Positions 9,497-17,125 of a stretch of DNA of 64,000 nt are shown here, in pieces. Position 1 is the first letter of the stretch. Each line of letters opens with the position of its first letter. Source of the stretch: Clostridiales bacterium (GTDB lineage: Bacteria > Bacillota > Clostridia > Clostridiales > Oxobacteraceae); NCBI GenBank assembly GCA_030016385.1, contig JASEJN010000002.1, positions 1-64,000 of the forward strand, written 5' to 3'. A program made the position numbers and the translations under genes. The notes under the pieces were generated by a model. The model saw only the letters and a list, made by a program, of their open reading frames with translations. It did no database searches and was not told the DNA's origin.

Positions 9497-9931
9497 ATGT
9501 ATTGTAGAATGGCCGATATGGTCAAATGCCCGCCGGAGCTTATAAATATGATTAAGGATGCTATGAAGGATGAACTTCATGATCATATGAAATATAAGAT
9601 GATGATGGAAATGACCGATGACAGTGAAGTTAAAAGGCAGATCAATTTTGCATCCGAAGACGAAGCAAAGCACTACAAGATGTTCAAGCAGCTACTGTTT
9701 GCACTTACCGGAAGGGTGATAGATGTTCCAAAACCCCAGGTTGAGCATTACGACAACCTTCTGGATGCCATTAAAACAAGCATAGACGGTGAACTGGAAG
9801 CCGTCGAATTATACAGAAAAATAAAGGCACAGCTTCCTACAATGGCTATGAGGGATATGCTTTATGAAATAATTACAGACGAGCAGGAACATGCCACAAG
9901 GTTCGTTTATCTCTATGCCAAGGAAAAATAA
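9497..9931 (+). CDS. Ferritin-like / rubrerythrin-type diiron protein
   Basis: A 144-residue four-helix protein with the ligand pattern of the ferritin-like superfamily: ELHDH in helix 1, EDEAKH (ExxH) in helix 2, GELEAVELY in helix 3 and DEQEHATRF (ExxH) in helix 4. There is no rubredoxin domain with Cys pairs at the C-terminus, so it is not a complete rubrerythrin. Family members handle peroxide or iron in anaerobes; the exact reaction is open. GGGAGG precedes the ATG by 7 nt. It is probably monocistronic and is followed by a good terminator. Confidence 0.85.
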   Translation: MYCRMADMVKCPPELINMIKDAMKDELHDHMKYKMMMEMTDDSEVKRQINFASEDEAKHYKMFKQLLFALTGRVIDVPKPQVEHYDNLLDAIKTSIDGELEAVELYRKIKAQLPTMAMRDMLYEIITDEQEHATRFVYLYAKEK

Positions 9932-9977
9932 ATATAACGTTTTTGTCAATTTAAACGAGTAGATTTTCCCAGGAATG

Positions 9978-10014
9978 AAAACCCCCTGAGTATTATGGAT
10001 ATTGGGGGTTTTTT
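9978..10014 (+). terminator. Rho-independent terminator after the ferritin-like gene
   Basis: AAAACCCCC pairs with GGGGGTTTT and is followed directly by a run of T residues on the plus strand. It separates the ferritin-like gene from the DeoR gene, whose possible -10 box TATAAT lies at 10033-10038. Confidence 0.85.
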
Positions 10015-10058
10015 ATCCTTTTTCTTTTGTGGTATAATGTGCATATGGAGGTGCTGCA

Positions 10059-10835
10059 ATGTTAGCTGCAAACAGGCATGAAGAAATACTAAAAATGATA
10101 AAAAACAACCGTTATGTAAAAGTATCCGAACTAAGCAAGATATTCGATGTTTCGGAAGAGACGGTAAGGCGTGACCTCGATAAGCTGCAGAGCAGCGGGC
10201 TTTTGAGAAAACTCCACGGAGGCGCTGCCCCCGTTGATGCTCCAAAAGTAGAAAATGTAAAACCCATAATCGAAAGAATCGAGCAAAATCTCAGTGAAAA
10301 GAGAGTCATTGCAAACCTTGCATATGAGATGATAGAAAATAAAGATACGATAATACTCGATTCGGGTTCTACGACGTTCCAGCTGGCAAAAATACTTGAT
10401 AAAAAAGTGCTGACGGTTATAACTAACGATATAAATATAGCATATACCCTCTCAACGAAGCAAAATATCCGTCTCATTATAACAGGTGGAACCTTGACGC
10501 AAAAATCCTTCGCAATGGTGGGTCCCGAATGCGAAAAATACTTAAAAAATCTAAACGTTAAAAAGCTTTTTTTAGCCACAAGCGGGATAAAACCCGATCA
10601 AGGCCTTACGGCTTCAAACAGTCTGGATGCAGCTGTAAAAAGAGCGATGATAGAGGCTTCTGAGAAAGTCATATGTCTTGCCGATAGTTCTAAATTCGGA
10701 AAAGCAGCCTTGATTACTTTTGCTCTTTTTAGCGATATAGATACACTTATAACTGATCATATAACCGACGATTCCTATATCGATTATTTAAAAGATAAAG
10801 GGGTAGAGCTTATTACTCCCCAGGGGAAAATATAA
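10059..10835 (+). CDS. DeoR-family transcriptional regulator
   Basis: A 258-residue repressor-type protein. Residues 5-57 form the DeoR winged helix-turn-helix (RHEEILKMIKNN...VSEETVRRDLDKLQ...LLRKLHGGA), and the rest is the DeoR sugar-phosphate sensing domain with the DSGSTT loop and the TGG and KLFLATSG segments. Such proteins usually repress sugar-catabolic operons and respond to a phosphorylated sugar. No sugar operon is adjacent, the following gene being a flippase-like protein 49 bp downstream, so the target is unknown. ATG is 6 nt after GGAGGT. Confidence 0.9.
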   Translation: MLAANRHEEILKMIKNNRYVKVSELSKIFDVSEETVRRDLDKLQSSGLLRKLHGGAAPVDAPKVENVKPIIERIEQNLSEKRVIANLAYEMIENKDTIILDSGSTTFQLAKILDKKVLTVITNDINIAYTLSTKQNIRLIITGGTLTQKSFAMVGPECEKYLKNLNVKKLFLATSGIKPDQGLTASNSLDAAVKRAMIEASEKVICLADSSKFGKAALITFALFSDIDTLITDHITDDSYIDYLKDKGVELITPQGKI

Positions 10836-10884
10836 TTCTTTGAATTTTCGGATACAGTTTATATAAAATAAAATGAGGTAAACC

Positions 10885-12510
10885 ATGGAAAAAACAAAAT
10901 CACCGACAAAAGGTTTTGCAATTTTGAGTGCGGCTGGTATTATAAATAAAATATTGTCCGTCGCATATTTGCCTTTGCTTATACAGATTATCGGCAGTCT
11001 TGGATATGGCATATACAGCGCCGGATATAAAATATATGCTTTCATATACATATTGACAAACTCGGGTTTCCCCATAGGCATTTCCAAACTTCAGGCCGAG
11101 CTTATAGCTCATGAAAATTACAGGGATGCAAGGAGAAGTTTCAGGATTATCAGGTTTGTGATGACCTTATACGGCCTTTTCATGGCTGTACTTACGGCCC
11201 TGCTTGCAAGGCAGTTGACAGGTGCAATACACTCGGAGAGGGCATACCTTGTAATACTTGCGCTTTCACCTACAATGCTGTTTACAGCCGTTTCAAGCAC
11301 ATACAGGGGGTATTTCAACGGGAATTCCAATATGAAGCCCACCGCGGTTTCACAGATAATCGAGCAGTTTTTGAATGTAGTATTTTCTCTAACTTTCGCT
11401 GTGATTTTTATGCCTTACGGAGTCGAGTGGGGATGTGCAGGCGCGACAGTTGGCACGACGCTTGGAGCTCTCTCAAGCGCTCTGTATTTAAAGCACACAT
11501 ATAACAGAAGCGCCCATATGCTGCACAGGAAGACATCCGAGGATATCGGGAGGCTTTCATATAGTGCGATCATAAAAAAGTTCTTATTTTATGCGGTTCC
11601 GATTGCAATTAATTCGGTAGTCGTTTTCGGAGGGGATCTTGTAGATCTAGCAAATACGCAATCCAGGCTGCTGGCATCCGGATTTTCGGCAAAAGATGCA
11701 TATATTAAATACGGCCTATTGAACAAGTATTCTTCCCTTTTAAACGTACCCCTTGCGATAACGTCGGCGCTTTACATCGCCGTTATGCCTTCGTTCAGCG
11801 CCGCGCTTGCCCTTAACGATACCAAGCGGCTTAAATATAACATAAACGAAGCTTTCAGGATCTCGCTCTCGATATCTATACCGGCCGCGACGGGCCTTAC
11901 TATACTTAGCAAGCCGATATTTTTGATGCTGTTTTCGAGATATTCGGACGGATGGTATCTTATGGCTTACGGAGCCGTTGTGGTTATATTGTTTTCTATT
12001 GTGCAAATACAGGCCGGCATACTCCAATCGGTTAACAAAACCCAGCTTTCTACATTTTCGATGCTCATAGGAATATTTATAAAGATTTTTATCAACTACT
12101 ATCTCATTTCGATACCTTCTTTAAATGTAATGGGCGCGGTGATTGGAACTATCGTCTGCTTTATAATAGTGATATATCTTAACAGGATATTTATAAAAAA
12201 GCATCTTCCTGTAAAGGTTTCATTTAAAAGGTATATGGGAAGGCCTGCCATATCATCGGCTGTCATGGCCTTAACTGCAGGCATAACATATAAATTGTTT
12301 TACATGATTCTTGGGTTTATCAAAAGTCCGTACCTGATAAATGCCATATCTACGATTTTAGCTGTCATCATAGGGATTTCATCCTATGTGATTGTAATGA
12401 TCAAGGTTGGGGGGTTATCTTTAGATGACCTTAACACGCTGCCGCACAGCAGAAGCATTAAAAAATTCATACCTCCCTTTATATTATCCATGGTAAAAGA
12501 TCAAAAGTAA
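10885..12510 (+). CDS. SpoVB/MurJ-type polysaccharide flippase (MOP superfamily)
   Basis: A 541-residue integral membrane protein with about 14 hydrophobic segments, beginning KGFAILSAAGIINKILSVAY, the typical opening of the stage V sporulation protein B/polysaccharide biosynthesis (COG2244) family. Members flip lipid-linked wall or cortex precursors across the membrane. The features GGDLVDLANTQSRL and a conserved SALYIAVMPSFSAAL region fit the family. Which precursor it moves, and whether it acts in sporulation or vegetative growth, cannot be told from the sequence. The ATG is preceded by a weak ATGAGGTA site. Confidence 0.87.
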   Translation: MEKTKSPTKGFAILSAAGIINKILSVAYLPLLIQIIGSLGYGIYSAGYKIYAFIYILTNSGFPIGISKLQAELIAHENYRDARRSFRIIRFVMTLYGLFMAVLTALLARQLTGAIHSERAYLVILALSPTMLFTAVSSTYRGYFNGNSNMKPTAVSQIIEQFLNVVFSLTFAVIFMPYGVEWGCAGATVGTTLGALSSALYLKHTYNRSAHMLHRKTSEDIGRLSYSAIIKKFLFYAVPIAINSVVVFGGDLVDLANTQSRLLASGFSAKDAYIKYGLLNKYSSLLNVPLAITSALYIAVMPSFSAALALNDTKRLKYNINEAFRISLSISIPAATGLTILSKPIFLMLFSRYSDGWYLMAYGAVVVILFSIVQIQAGILQSVNKTQLSTFSMLIGIFIKIFINYYLISIPSLNVMGAVIGTIVCFIIVIYLNRIFIKKHLPVKVSFKRYMGRPAISSAVMALTAGITYKLFYMILGFIKSPYLINAISTILAVIIGISSYVIVMIKVGGLSLDDLNTLPHSRSIKKFIPPFILSMVKDQK

Positions 12511-12565
12511 TAGCCGTCTATACCTTCTGTATCCGTTAATAGCTTCGATTTGTAAACAATAATAA

Positions 12566-12664
12566 CTTCGATTCGCAATTTGAAATCAGGCATAAATAGG
12601 ATTATGTTATTTTGAGCGACGAATGAGTGTTCAAAATAACATAAGCTCATATTACGAATCGAAG
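12566..12664 (+). repeat. R1 palindromic repeat, full-length copy
   Basis: A 99-bp element. Outer ends CTTCGATTCGCAATTTGA and TCATATTACGAATCGAAG are inverted repeats; an inner perfect hairpin (TTATGTTATTTTGA at 12602-12615 with its complement at 12631-12644) fills the middle. The copy at 54792-54892 on the other strand is nearly identical over its length. A further end-like motif (CTTCGATTTG) lies just upstream at 12543. It is the size and shape of a non-autonomous miniature element. Confidence 0.8.
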
Positions 12665-12681
12665 CAATAATAAATTTATGC

Positions 12682-12710
12682 TTTATAAATATAAAAATAT
12701 ATACTATAAT
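12682..12710 (+). promoter_or_regulatory. Possible promoter of the ECF S-component gene
   Basis: A perfect -10 box TATAAT (12705-12710) has a weak TTTATA 17 bp upstream. The transcript leader would be only about 30 nt, too short for a riboswitch, so control of this gene by a vitamin riboswitch is unlikely. Confidence 0.4.
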
Positions 12711-12745
12711 AGTTAAAAATATCTTAAAAAAGGATGATGTAAATA

Positions 12746-13279
12746 ATGGAAAAAAGCAATCATATTATAAAATCTATAGTATATACGGCGCTTTCAATCG
12801 CAATGGTAACTATTTTAACAGTGGTAATACGAATTCCCTCAGTACGCGGAGGATATGTAAATTTCGGAGACATAATGATATTTGTAACAGCAGTTATGCT
12901 GGGAAAAAGAACTGGGTTCCTTGCCGGGAGCTTTGGCTCCGCCCTTGCGGACCTATTGAGCGGTTATCCTGAGTACGCTATCGCCACATTTATAATAAAG
13001 GGCATCGAAGGCTTATTATGCGGGACTATTGCAGGCAGAAGAGAAAACACACCTGTGTCCAGGCTGTCTGTCGCTGCAGCTTTTTCTGCCTTGTGGATGG
13101 TTGCAGGATACTTTTTATTTGAATATACAATAGGAGGCTATTTGTTCGCCAACAAAGGCTTCGGCATAACGATGGCAATTGCAGACCTTCCCGGCAATCT
13201 GGTACAGGGCGCCGTCTGTGCGGTGGTCGCGGTTCCTTTTATACTGGCAATAAAAAAGACGGGGATAAAGTTGAATTAA
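12746..13279 (+). CDS. ECF transporter S component
   Basis: A 177-residue membrane protein with five to six hydrophobic segments. It has the features of substrate-binding S components of the COG4720 type: VVIRIPSVRGGYVNFGDIMIF near the start, GKRTGFLAGSFGSALADLLSGYPEYA in the middle and ADLPGNLVQG near the end. S components bind a vitamin or precursor and use a shared energising module; the EcfA1-EcfA2-EcfT module encoded at 37-39.6 kb is the obvious partner. Members of this group carry pantothenate or pyrimidine precursors among others, so the substrate is left open. AAAGGATGATG precedes the ATG. Confidence 0.88.
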   Translation: MEKSNHIIKSIVYTALSIAMVTILTVVIRIPSVRGGYVNFGDIMIFVTAVMLGKRTGFLAGSFGSALADLLSGYPEYAIATFIIKGIEGLLCGTIAGRRENTPVSRLSVAAAFSALWMVAGYFLFEYTIGGYLFANKGFGITMAIADLPGNLVQGAVCAVVAVPFILAIKKTGIKLN

Positions 13280-13281
13280 GC

Positions 13282-13322
13282 GATAATGGTACGGGCCGCA
13301 TGATGCGGCCCGTACCATTATC
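13282..13322. terminator. 41-bp perfect palindrome, likely bidirectional terminator
   Basis: Two perfect 20-bp arms (GATAATGGTACGGGCCGCAT and its complement) flank a single central base. It lies 3 bp after the ECF S-component stop and 44 bp from the end of the convergent minus-strand gene, where a bidirectional terminator is expected. It lacks the usual T-run on either side, and the GC-rich core is much stronger than needed, so another role is possible. Confidence 0.6.
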
Positions 13323-13365
13323 ATTTCACTGCGTATACTTGCATTTTCACATCTATTGTTTGTGC

Positions 13366-14208
13366 TTATGCTATTTTCCACAAATTCTTTATATATTTTA
13401 TTGAAAGCAGGCTTTCCTTTTCTATATCGTCGAAACCGCATTCAAGGGATATTGTTTTGTCATAATTTATTTCTTTCAAAATGCCGAAAAGTTTTTTAAA
13501 ATCCATTCCATCTGAAATTTTTCCCGGATATGATCTGTTTTTATCGGATATATGGATATGAAATATTTTTTCTTTAACTTTTTTAAGTATTTCCGTATTT
13601 TCATTTTCCATATACATATGGTATGAATCGGCAAGCACGCCGACATGCGGCAAATCAACCTTTTCAGATATCCTGAAAGCCTCACTCACCGTATTTATCA
13701 TGTTTGTTTCCATTCGGTTTAGGGGTTCTATTGCTACAGTAAGCCCATTATAGGATCCATATTTTTCACAAATGTTCAAAAATACAATAATTTGCTCTTC
13801 TGCTTTTTCCATAGAAAAATTATCCGGCACTTTCCTGGAAGCTCCGCTCCCGAAAACAATGCACTTCCCTCCGACGCCTTTAATCCGCTCCATAGCTTTC
13901 TCTATGTATTTTTCAATTTCTCCATAATCCACATTATCCCCCACCAGTTTTAATGTGGACGGTATAAAGCAATTAAAAGTCGGAACTTTTATACCGCATG
14001 CTCTTATGGCTTCAGAGACAATGGCATAATCATCTTCACTGATATTTACGATGGAACCTGTATTAAGTTCGATATAATCAAAACCATTTCCTAAAAGTTT
14101 CAAGACCCCGTCTTTAAAACACATGGCTGCTTGTTTTATATCAGCGCTTCCGCCCGAAGGCCGCGGTCCAAAGGAATACAAGGATAAGCAGCATCCGTAC
14201 TTTACCAT
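13366..14208 (-). CDS. Sugar phosphate isomerase/epimerase-like TIM-barrel protein
   Basis: A 280-residue member of the xylose isomerase-like (AP endonuclease 2) fold. Metal-site motifs are visible: IELNTGS, AIEPLN with Glu, LADSYHM with Asp and His, HIHISD and LECGFD. Members isomerise or epimerise sugars or keto-sugars; the substrate is not readable. The ATG at 14208 is chosen because ACAGGAGGA lies 9 nt upstream; a GTG at 14229 would include that site. It follows a putative terminator after the carboxyltransferase gene, so it may be transcribed separately. Confidence 0.85.
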   Translation of the reverse strand: MVKYGCCLSLYSFGPRPSGGSADIKQAAMCFKDGVLKLLGNGFDYIELNTGSIVNISEDDYAIVSEAIRACGIKVPTFNCFIPSTLKLVGDNVDYGEIEKYIEKAMERIKGVGGKCIVFGSGASRKVPDNFSMEKAEEQIIVFLNICEKYGSYNGLTVAIEPLNRMETNMINTVSEAFRISEKVDLPHVGVLADSYHMYMENENTEILKKVKEKIFHIHISDKNRSYPGKISDGMDFKKLFGILKEINYDKTISLECGFDDIEKESLLSIKYIKNLWKIA

Positions 14209-14243
14209 TTTATATTTCCTCCTGTACACAAAATAGAGTTAAG

Positions 14244-14303
14244 TTAAAGAGAACTGCCACACAGCAAAATATCAAGTTCGTTATGCAGAACAGTTCTCTT
14301 TAA
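14244..14303 (-). terminator. Terminator after the carboxyltransferase gene
   Basis: TTAAAGAGAACTG (14244-14256) and its exact complement (14291-14303) form a 13-bp stem with a 34-nt loop, 21 bp past the stop codon. On the minus strand the stem ends in TTTAA and is followed by T-rich sequence. It would separate the arcC/carboxyltransferase genes from the isomerase gene. Confidence 0.6.
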
Positions 14304-14324
14304 TAATATAAGGCAAATAGACTT

Positions 14325-15710
14325 TTATACCTCTGCTACATCTACTTTTTTATAAACAGACTCAAGAAACTTTTCTCTTCTCTTTTCAAGGAAAGGTTTT
14401 GCAACCTGCGGGAACATCAAGTATGACAGTACATCCTCATCGCACTCTGCAAGCTTTCCAAGCTCCTTCTTCGCATTTTCAAATGCAGGTTTTAGCGTAT
14501 CTGCATACCTGCCTGCGTAAGGTTTTTCTCCATTCAATACCTTGTTTCTCAATTCTTCATTTATAACTCCAGGTGCTTTTCCGTATTCTCCCCTTAAGTA
14601 TGCTTTTACTTCTTTCAAAACCATTTTATATCTTTTGCCTGTTATAACATTCAGCACCGACTGAGTTCCTACAATCTGGCTTGTCGGCGTTACAAGCGGC
14701 GGATAACCCAAATCTTTCCTTACATTCGGTATCTCCTGCAACACTTCAGTAAGCCTGTTTAAAGCATTCTGCTGTTTCAACTGTGAAATCAGATTTGAAA
14801 GCATGCCGCCCGGCACCTGATATTTCAATGCCCTCGTATCGACGGTTAATACCTTTGGATCCAGCAGACCGGATTTTAAATATTCCTGCCTTACATCCTT
14901 GAAGTAATCGCTTATATCATTTATAACATCAATATTTAGTCCTGTTTCACGTCCCATATCAACAGCAGCATAATACAAAGACTCTGTAGTAGGTTGACTG
15001 GTCCCTGTCGAAAATGGTGCAATGGCTGTATCGATTCCATCGACTCCTGCCCTCATGGCTTCATAGTAGCTCATCTGCGCAACACCTGTGGTGCAGTGCG
15101 AGTGCAGGTATACAGGAAGCCCAACGGATTCTTTAAGGGCTTTTACCAGCTCATAGCATACATGAGGCAGAAGCAAACCGGACATATCTTTTATGCATAT
15201 GGAATCCGCACCCATTTCCTTCAAAACCTGTGCATATTTTATAAAATGTTCAACATTATGCACCGGGCTTACTGTATATGATATAGTACCCTGTGCATGA
15301 GCGCCTGCCTCTTTTGTGGCTTTCATGGCAGTTTCGAGATTTTCCGCGTCATTTAACGCATCAAAAATCCTTATTATATCCACACCATTTTCAACTGCTT
15401 TTGTCACAAATTTTCTAACGACATCATCAGGATAATGCTTATAACCGAGGATATTTTGGCCTCTTAAAAGCATCTGTATCTTCGTATTCTTTATATGCTT
15501 TTTTATAGTCCTGAGTCTGACCCATGGGTCCTCATCCAGAAACCTGAGGCAAGAATCAAAAGTCGCACCGCCCCAGGCCTCTACAGAGTAATATCCTGCT
15601 TGATCTATCTTATCAAGAACAGGGAGCATTTTTGACAAAGGAAGCCTTGTTGCGATTAATGACTGGTTAGCATCTCTTAATACAGTTTCTGTAAAATTTA
15701 TTTTAGACAT
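14325..15710 (-). CDS. Oxaloacetate decarboxylase alpha / pyruvate carboxyltransferase-domain protein
   Basis: This 461-residue protein is the biotin-dependent carboxyltransferase type that moves CO2 between oxaloacetate and biotin. Visible are RDANQS (substrate and metal), the CIKDMSG lysine that is carbamylated in the family, and HSHCT with two metal-binding His. The C-terminal PYC/OadA conserved domain is present but there is no biotinyl domain with a MKM motif, so a separate biotin carrier is needed. No OadB, OadG, biotin carrier or biotin carboxylase is nearby. The ATG follows GGGAGGG. It may act as part of oxaloacetate decarboxylase, methylmalonyl-CoA/pyruvate transcarboxylase or split pyruvate carboxylase. 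Confidence 0.88.
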   Translation of the reverse strand: MSKINFTETVLRDANQSLIATRLPLSKMLPVLDKIDQAGYYSVEAWGGATFDSCLRFLDEDPWVRLRTIKKHIKNTKIQMLLRGQNILGYKHYPDDVVRKFVTKAVENGVDIIRIFDALNDAENLETAMKATKEAGAHAQGTISYTVSPVHNVEHFIKYAQVLKEMGADSICIKDMSGLLLPHVCYELVKALKESVGLPVYLHSHCTTGVAQMSYYEAMRAGVDGIDTAIAPFSTGTSQPTTESLYYAAVDMGRETGLNIDVINDISDYFKDVRQEYLKSGLLDPKVLTVDTRALKYQVPGGMLSNLISQLKQQNALNRLTEVLQEIPNVRKDLGYPPLVTPTSQIVGTQSVLNVITGKRYKMVLKEVKAYLRGEYGKAPGVINEELRNKVLNGEKPYAGRYADTLKPAFENAKKELGKLAECDEDVLSYLMFPQVAKPFLEKRREKFLESVYKKVDVAEV

Positions 15711-15804
15711 AACATAATCCCTCCCAAAAATAGATTTACTATCTATATTATACTAATAAAACAATAGAATTCAAACCATCTTTTGACTCGGGCATATCGG
15801 GATT

Positions 15805-15857
15805 ATTTGAAGAATATTATCAAAAGAGCATTGCTAAAGGGCTTTATAGTCTGTAAT
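15805..15857 (+). repeat. R2 repeat, solo left end
   Basis: The sequence starts ATTTGAAGAATATTAT and continues like the left arm of the full R2 element at 29403 (AGAGCA, GCTAAAG, TAGTCTGT) with many substitutions. No right end follows, so this is a truncated or decayed copy. It lies just past the arcC stop codon. Confidence 0.6.
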
Positions 15858-15868
15858 TTTAATCGATT

Positions 15869-16813
15869 TTACTTTACAATATGCGTTCCGGCCATACCTT
15901 CAAGCGCCTTGACGGCTGTATCGAGAGATGTGATTATCGCATTTCTGCCGCCTTTTTCAATAAACCTCCTGCATGCCTCGACTTTCGGTCCCATGCTTCC
16001 TGCTTTGAACTGTCCTTCAGATTGGTACTTTTTTATTTCTTCGATGCTAACAGTATCAAGGGCCCTCTGATTGTCCTTTTTAAAATTTACGTATACTTTG
16101 GGAACATCCGTAAGTATTATCAATGTATCGGCATCCAAATTTAAAGCAAGCAATTCCCCGCTGAAATCTTTGTCGACGACGGCTTCCACGCCCTTATATG
16201 TTCCTTTCTCTTCTACCACAGGTATTCCGCCGCCTCCATTTGCAATCACTATACATCCACTATTTATCAGGCTTAATATAGCATCAAGTTCCACGATCTT
16301 TACAGGTTTAGGTGACGGGACAACTCTTCTGAAACCTCTTCCTGCGTCTTCAACCCATTTTTCACCTTTTTCCTTTTCAGCTTTTTTTGCATACTCCTCC
16401 GGGTAAAACGGTCCAACGGGCTTTGTCGGATTCTTGAAGGCGGGATCATTTTTATCCACAACCACCTGTGTAACCAAGGTAACAACATGCCTTTCAATGC
16501 CCATGCCGTTCAATACATTTTTGAGCTGCTGCTGTATCATATAACCTATAAGTCCCTGGCTTTCAGCACCGCATATGTCAAGCGGCATAGCAGGTACATT
16601 ACAGGCACCCGTGCTATTCTGTACGAGTATATTCCCAACCTGCGGACCGTTCCCATGGGTTACTATTATATTGCATCCCATCTTTATCATTTCAGCAATT
16701 TGTATGCAGGTTTTATTTACATTTTTAATCTGCTCTATGTCAGTCCCCTTTTGCCCGGGCTGTAGTATGGCATTTCCTCCTAAAGCCACGACAATCGTCC
16801 TTTTGCAGTCCAT
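15869..16813 (-). CDS. arcC: Carbamate kinase
   Basis: Carbamate kinase makes ATP from carbamoyl phosphate and ADP, the last step of arginine deiminase and similar fermentations. The 314-residue protein shows the amino-acid-kinase pattern: VVALGGNAIL at the start, THGNGPQVGN, the ANGGGGIPV nucleotide region and the LTDVPKVY segment. The ATG at 16813 follows TAGGGGG; a longer frame from 16837 includes that site. No arcA, arcB or carbamoyltransferase gene is adjacent, so the source of carbamoyl phosphate is unknown. It could share a transcript with the carboxyltransferase gene 158 bp downstream. Confidence 0.95.
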   Translation of the reverse strand: MDCKRTIVVALGGNAILQPGQKGTDIEQIKNVNKTCIQIAEMIKMGCNIIVTHGNGPQVGNILVQNSTGACNVPAMPLDICGAESQGLIGYMIQQQLKNVLNGMGIERHVVTLVTQVVVDKNDPAFKNPTKPVGPFYPEEYAKKAEKEKGEKWVEDAGRGFRRVVPSPKPVKIVELDAILSLINSGCIVIANGGGGIPVVEEKGTYKGVEAVVDKDFSGELLALNLDADTLIILTDVPKVYVNFKKDNQRALDTVSIEEIKKYQSEGQFKAGSMGPKVEACRRFIEKGGRNAIITSLDTAVKALEGMAGTHIVK

Positions 16814-17125
16814 TTTTTTTGTCCCCCTATTTTTCATTCTGTTTATATTCTGTGCATAATTTTCCTCATGATACTGCTCCTATAAAAATAGGACAATTTC
16901 CATTGTATACCTCTTGTCAAAATATTTCATTATATTTTAAAAATTTCTGTCCTGGTACATATTTTTTATATTAAGAACCGAAGTTTTTCTATCATTTTTA
17001 TTTGCTAAAAACAATTTATAATATATAATATTTATTGATATAATAATGGTGGACAAATGGAGCAACACCCTTTTTAAATGCATCTGTCGAGTGTACTCTA
17101 ATTGATTTTAAAGGAGCGTTTTTAT
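16814..17125. other. Divergent intergenic region arcC / phosphohexomutase
   Basis: This 312-bp AT-rich gap separates divergent genes. A TATAAT box at 17039-17044 on the plus strand may serve the mutase gene but has only a weak -35 match. I see no riboswitch, repeat or small ORF in it. Confidence 0.4.

Noticed and set aside
10112..10579. 155-codon minus-strand frame within the DeoR gene
   Set aside because: Antisense to a clear DeoR-family protein, no start signal.
12682..12745. Possible riboswitch for the ECF S-component gene
   Set aside because: The probable transcript leader is about 30 nt and no conserved riboswitch core is present; the upstream region is a repeat.
14325..15710. 2-isopropylmalate or citramalate synthase
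   Set aside because: The RDANQS, CIKDMSG and HSHCT motifs and the C-terminal PYC/OadA conserved domain point to biotin-dependent carboxyltransferase.
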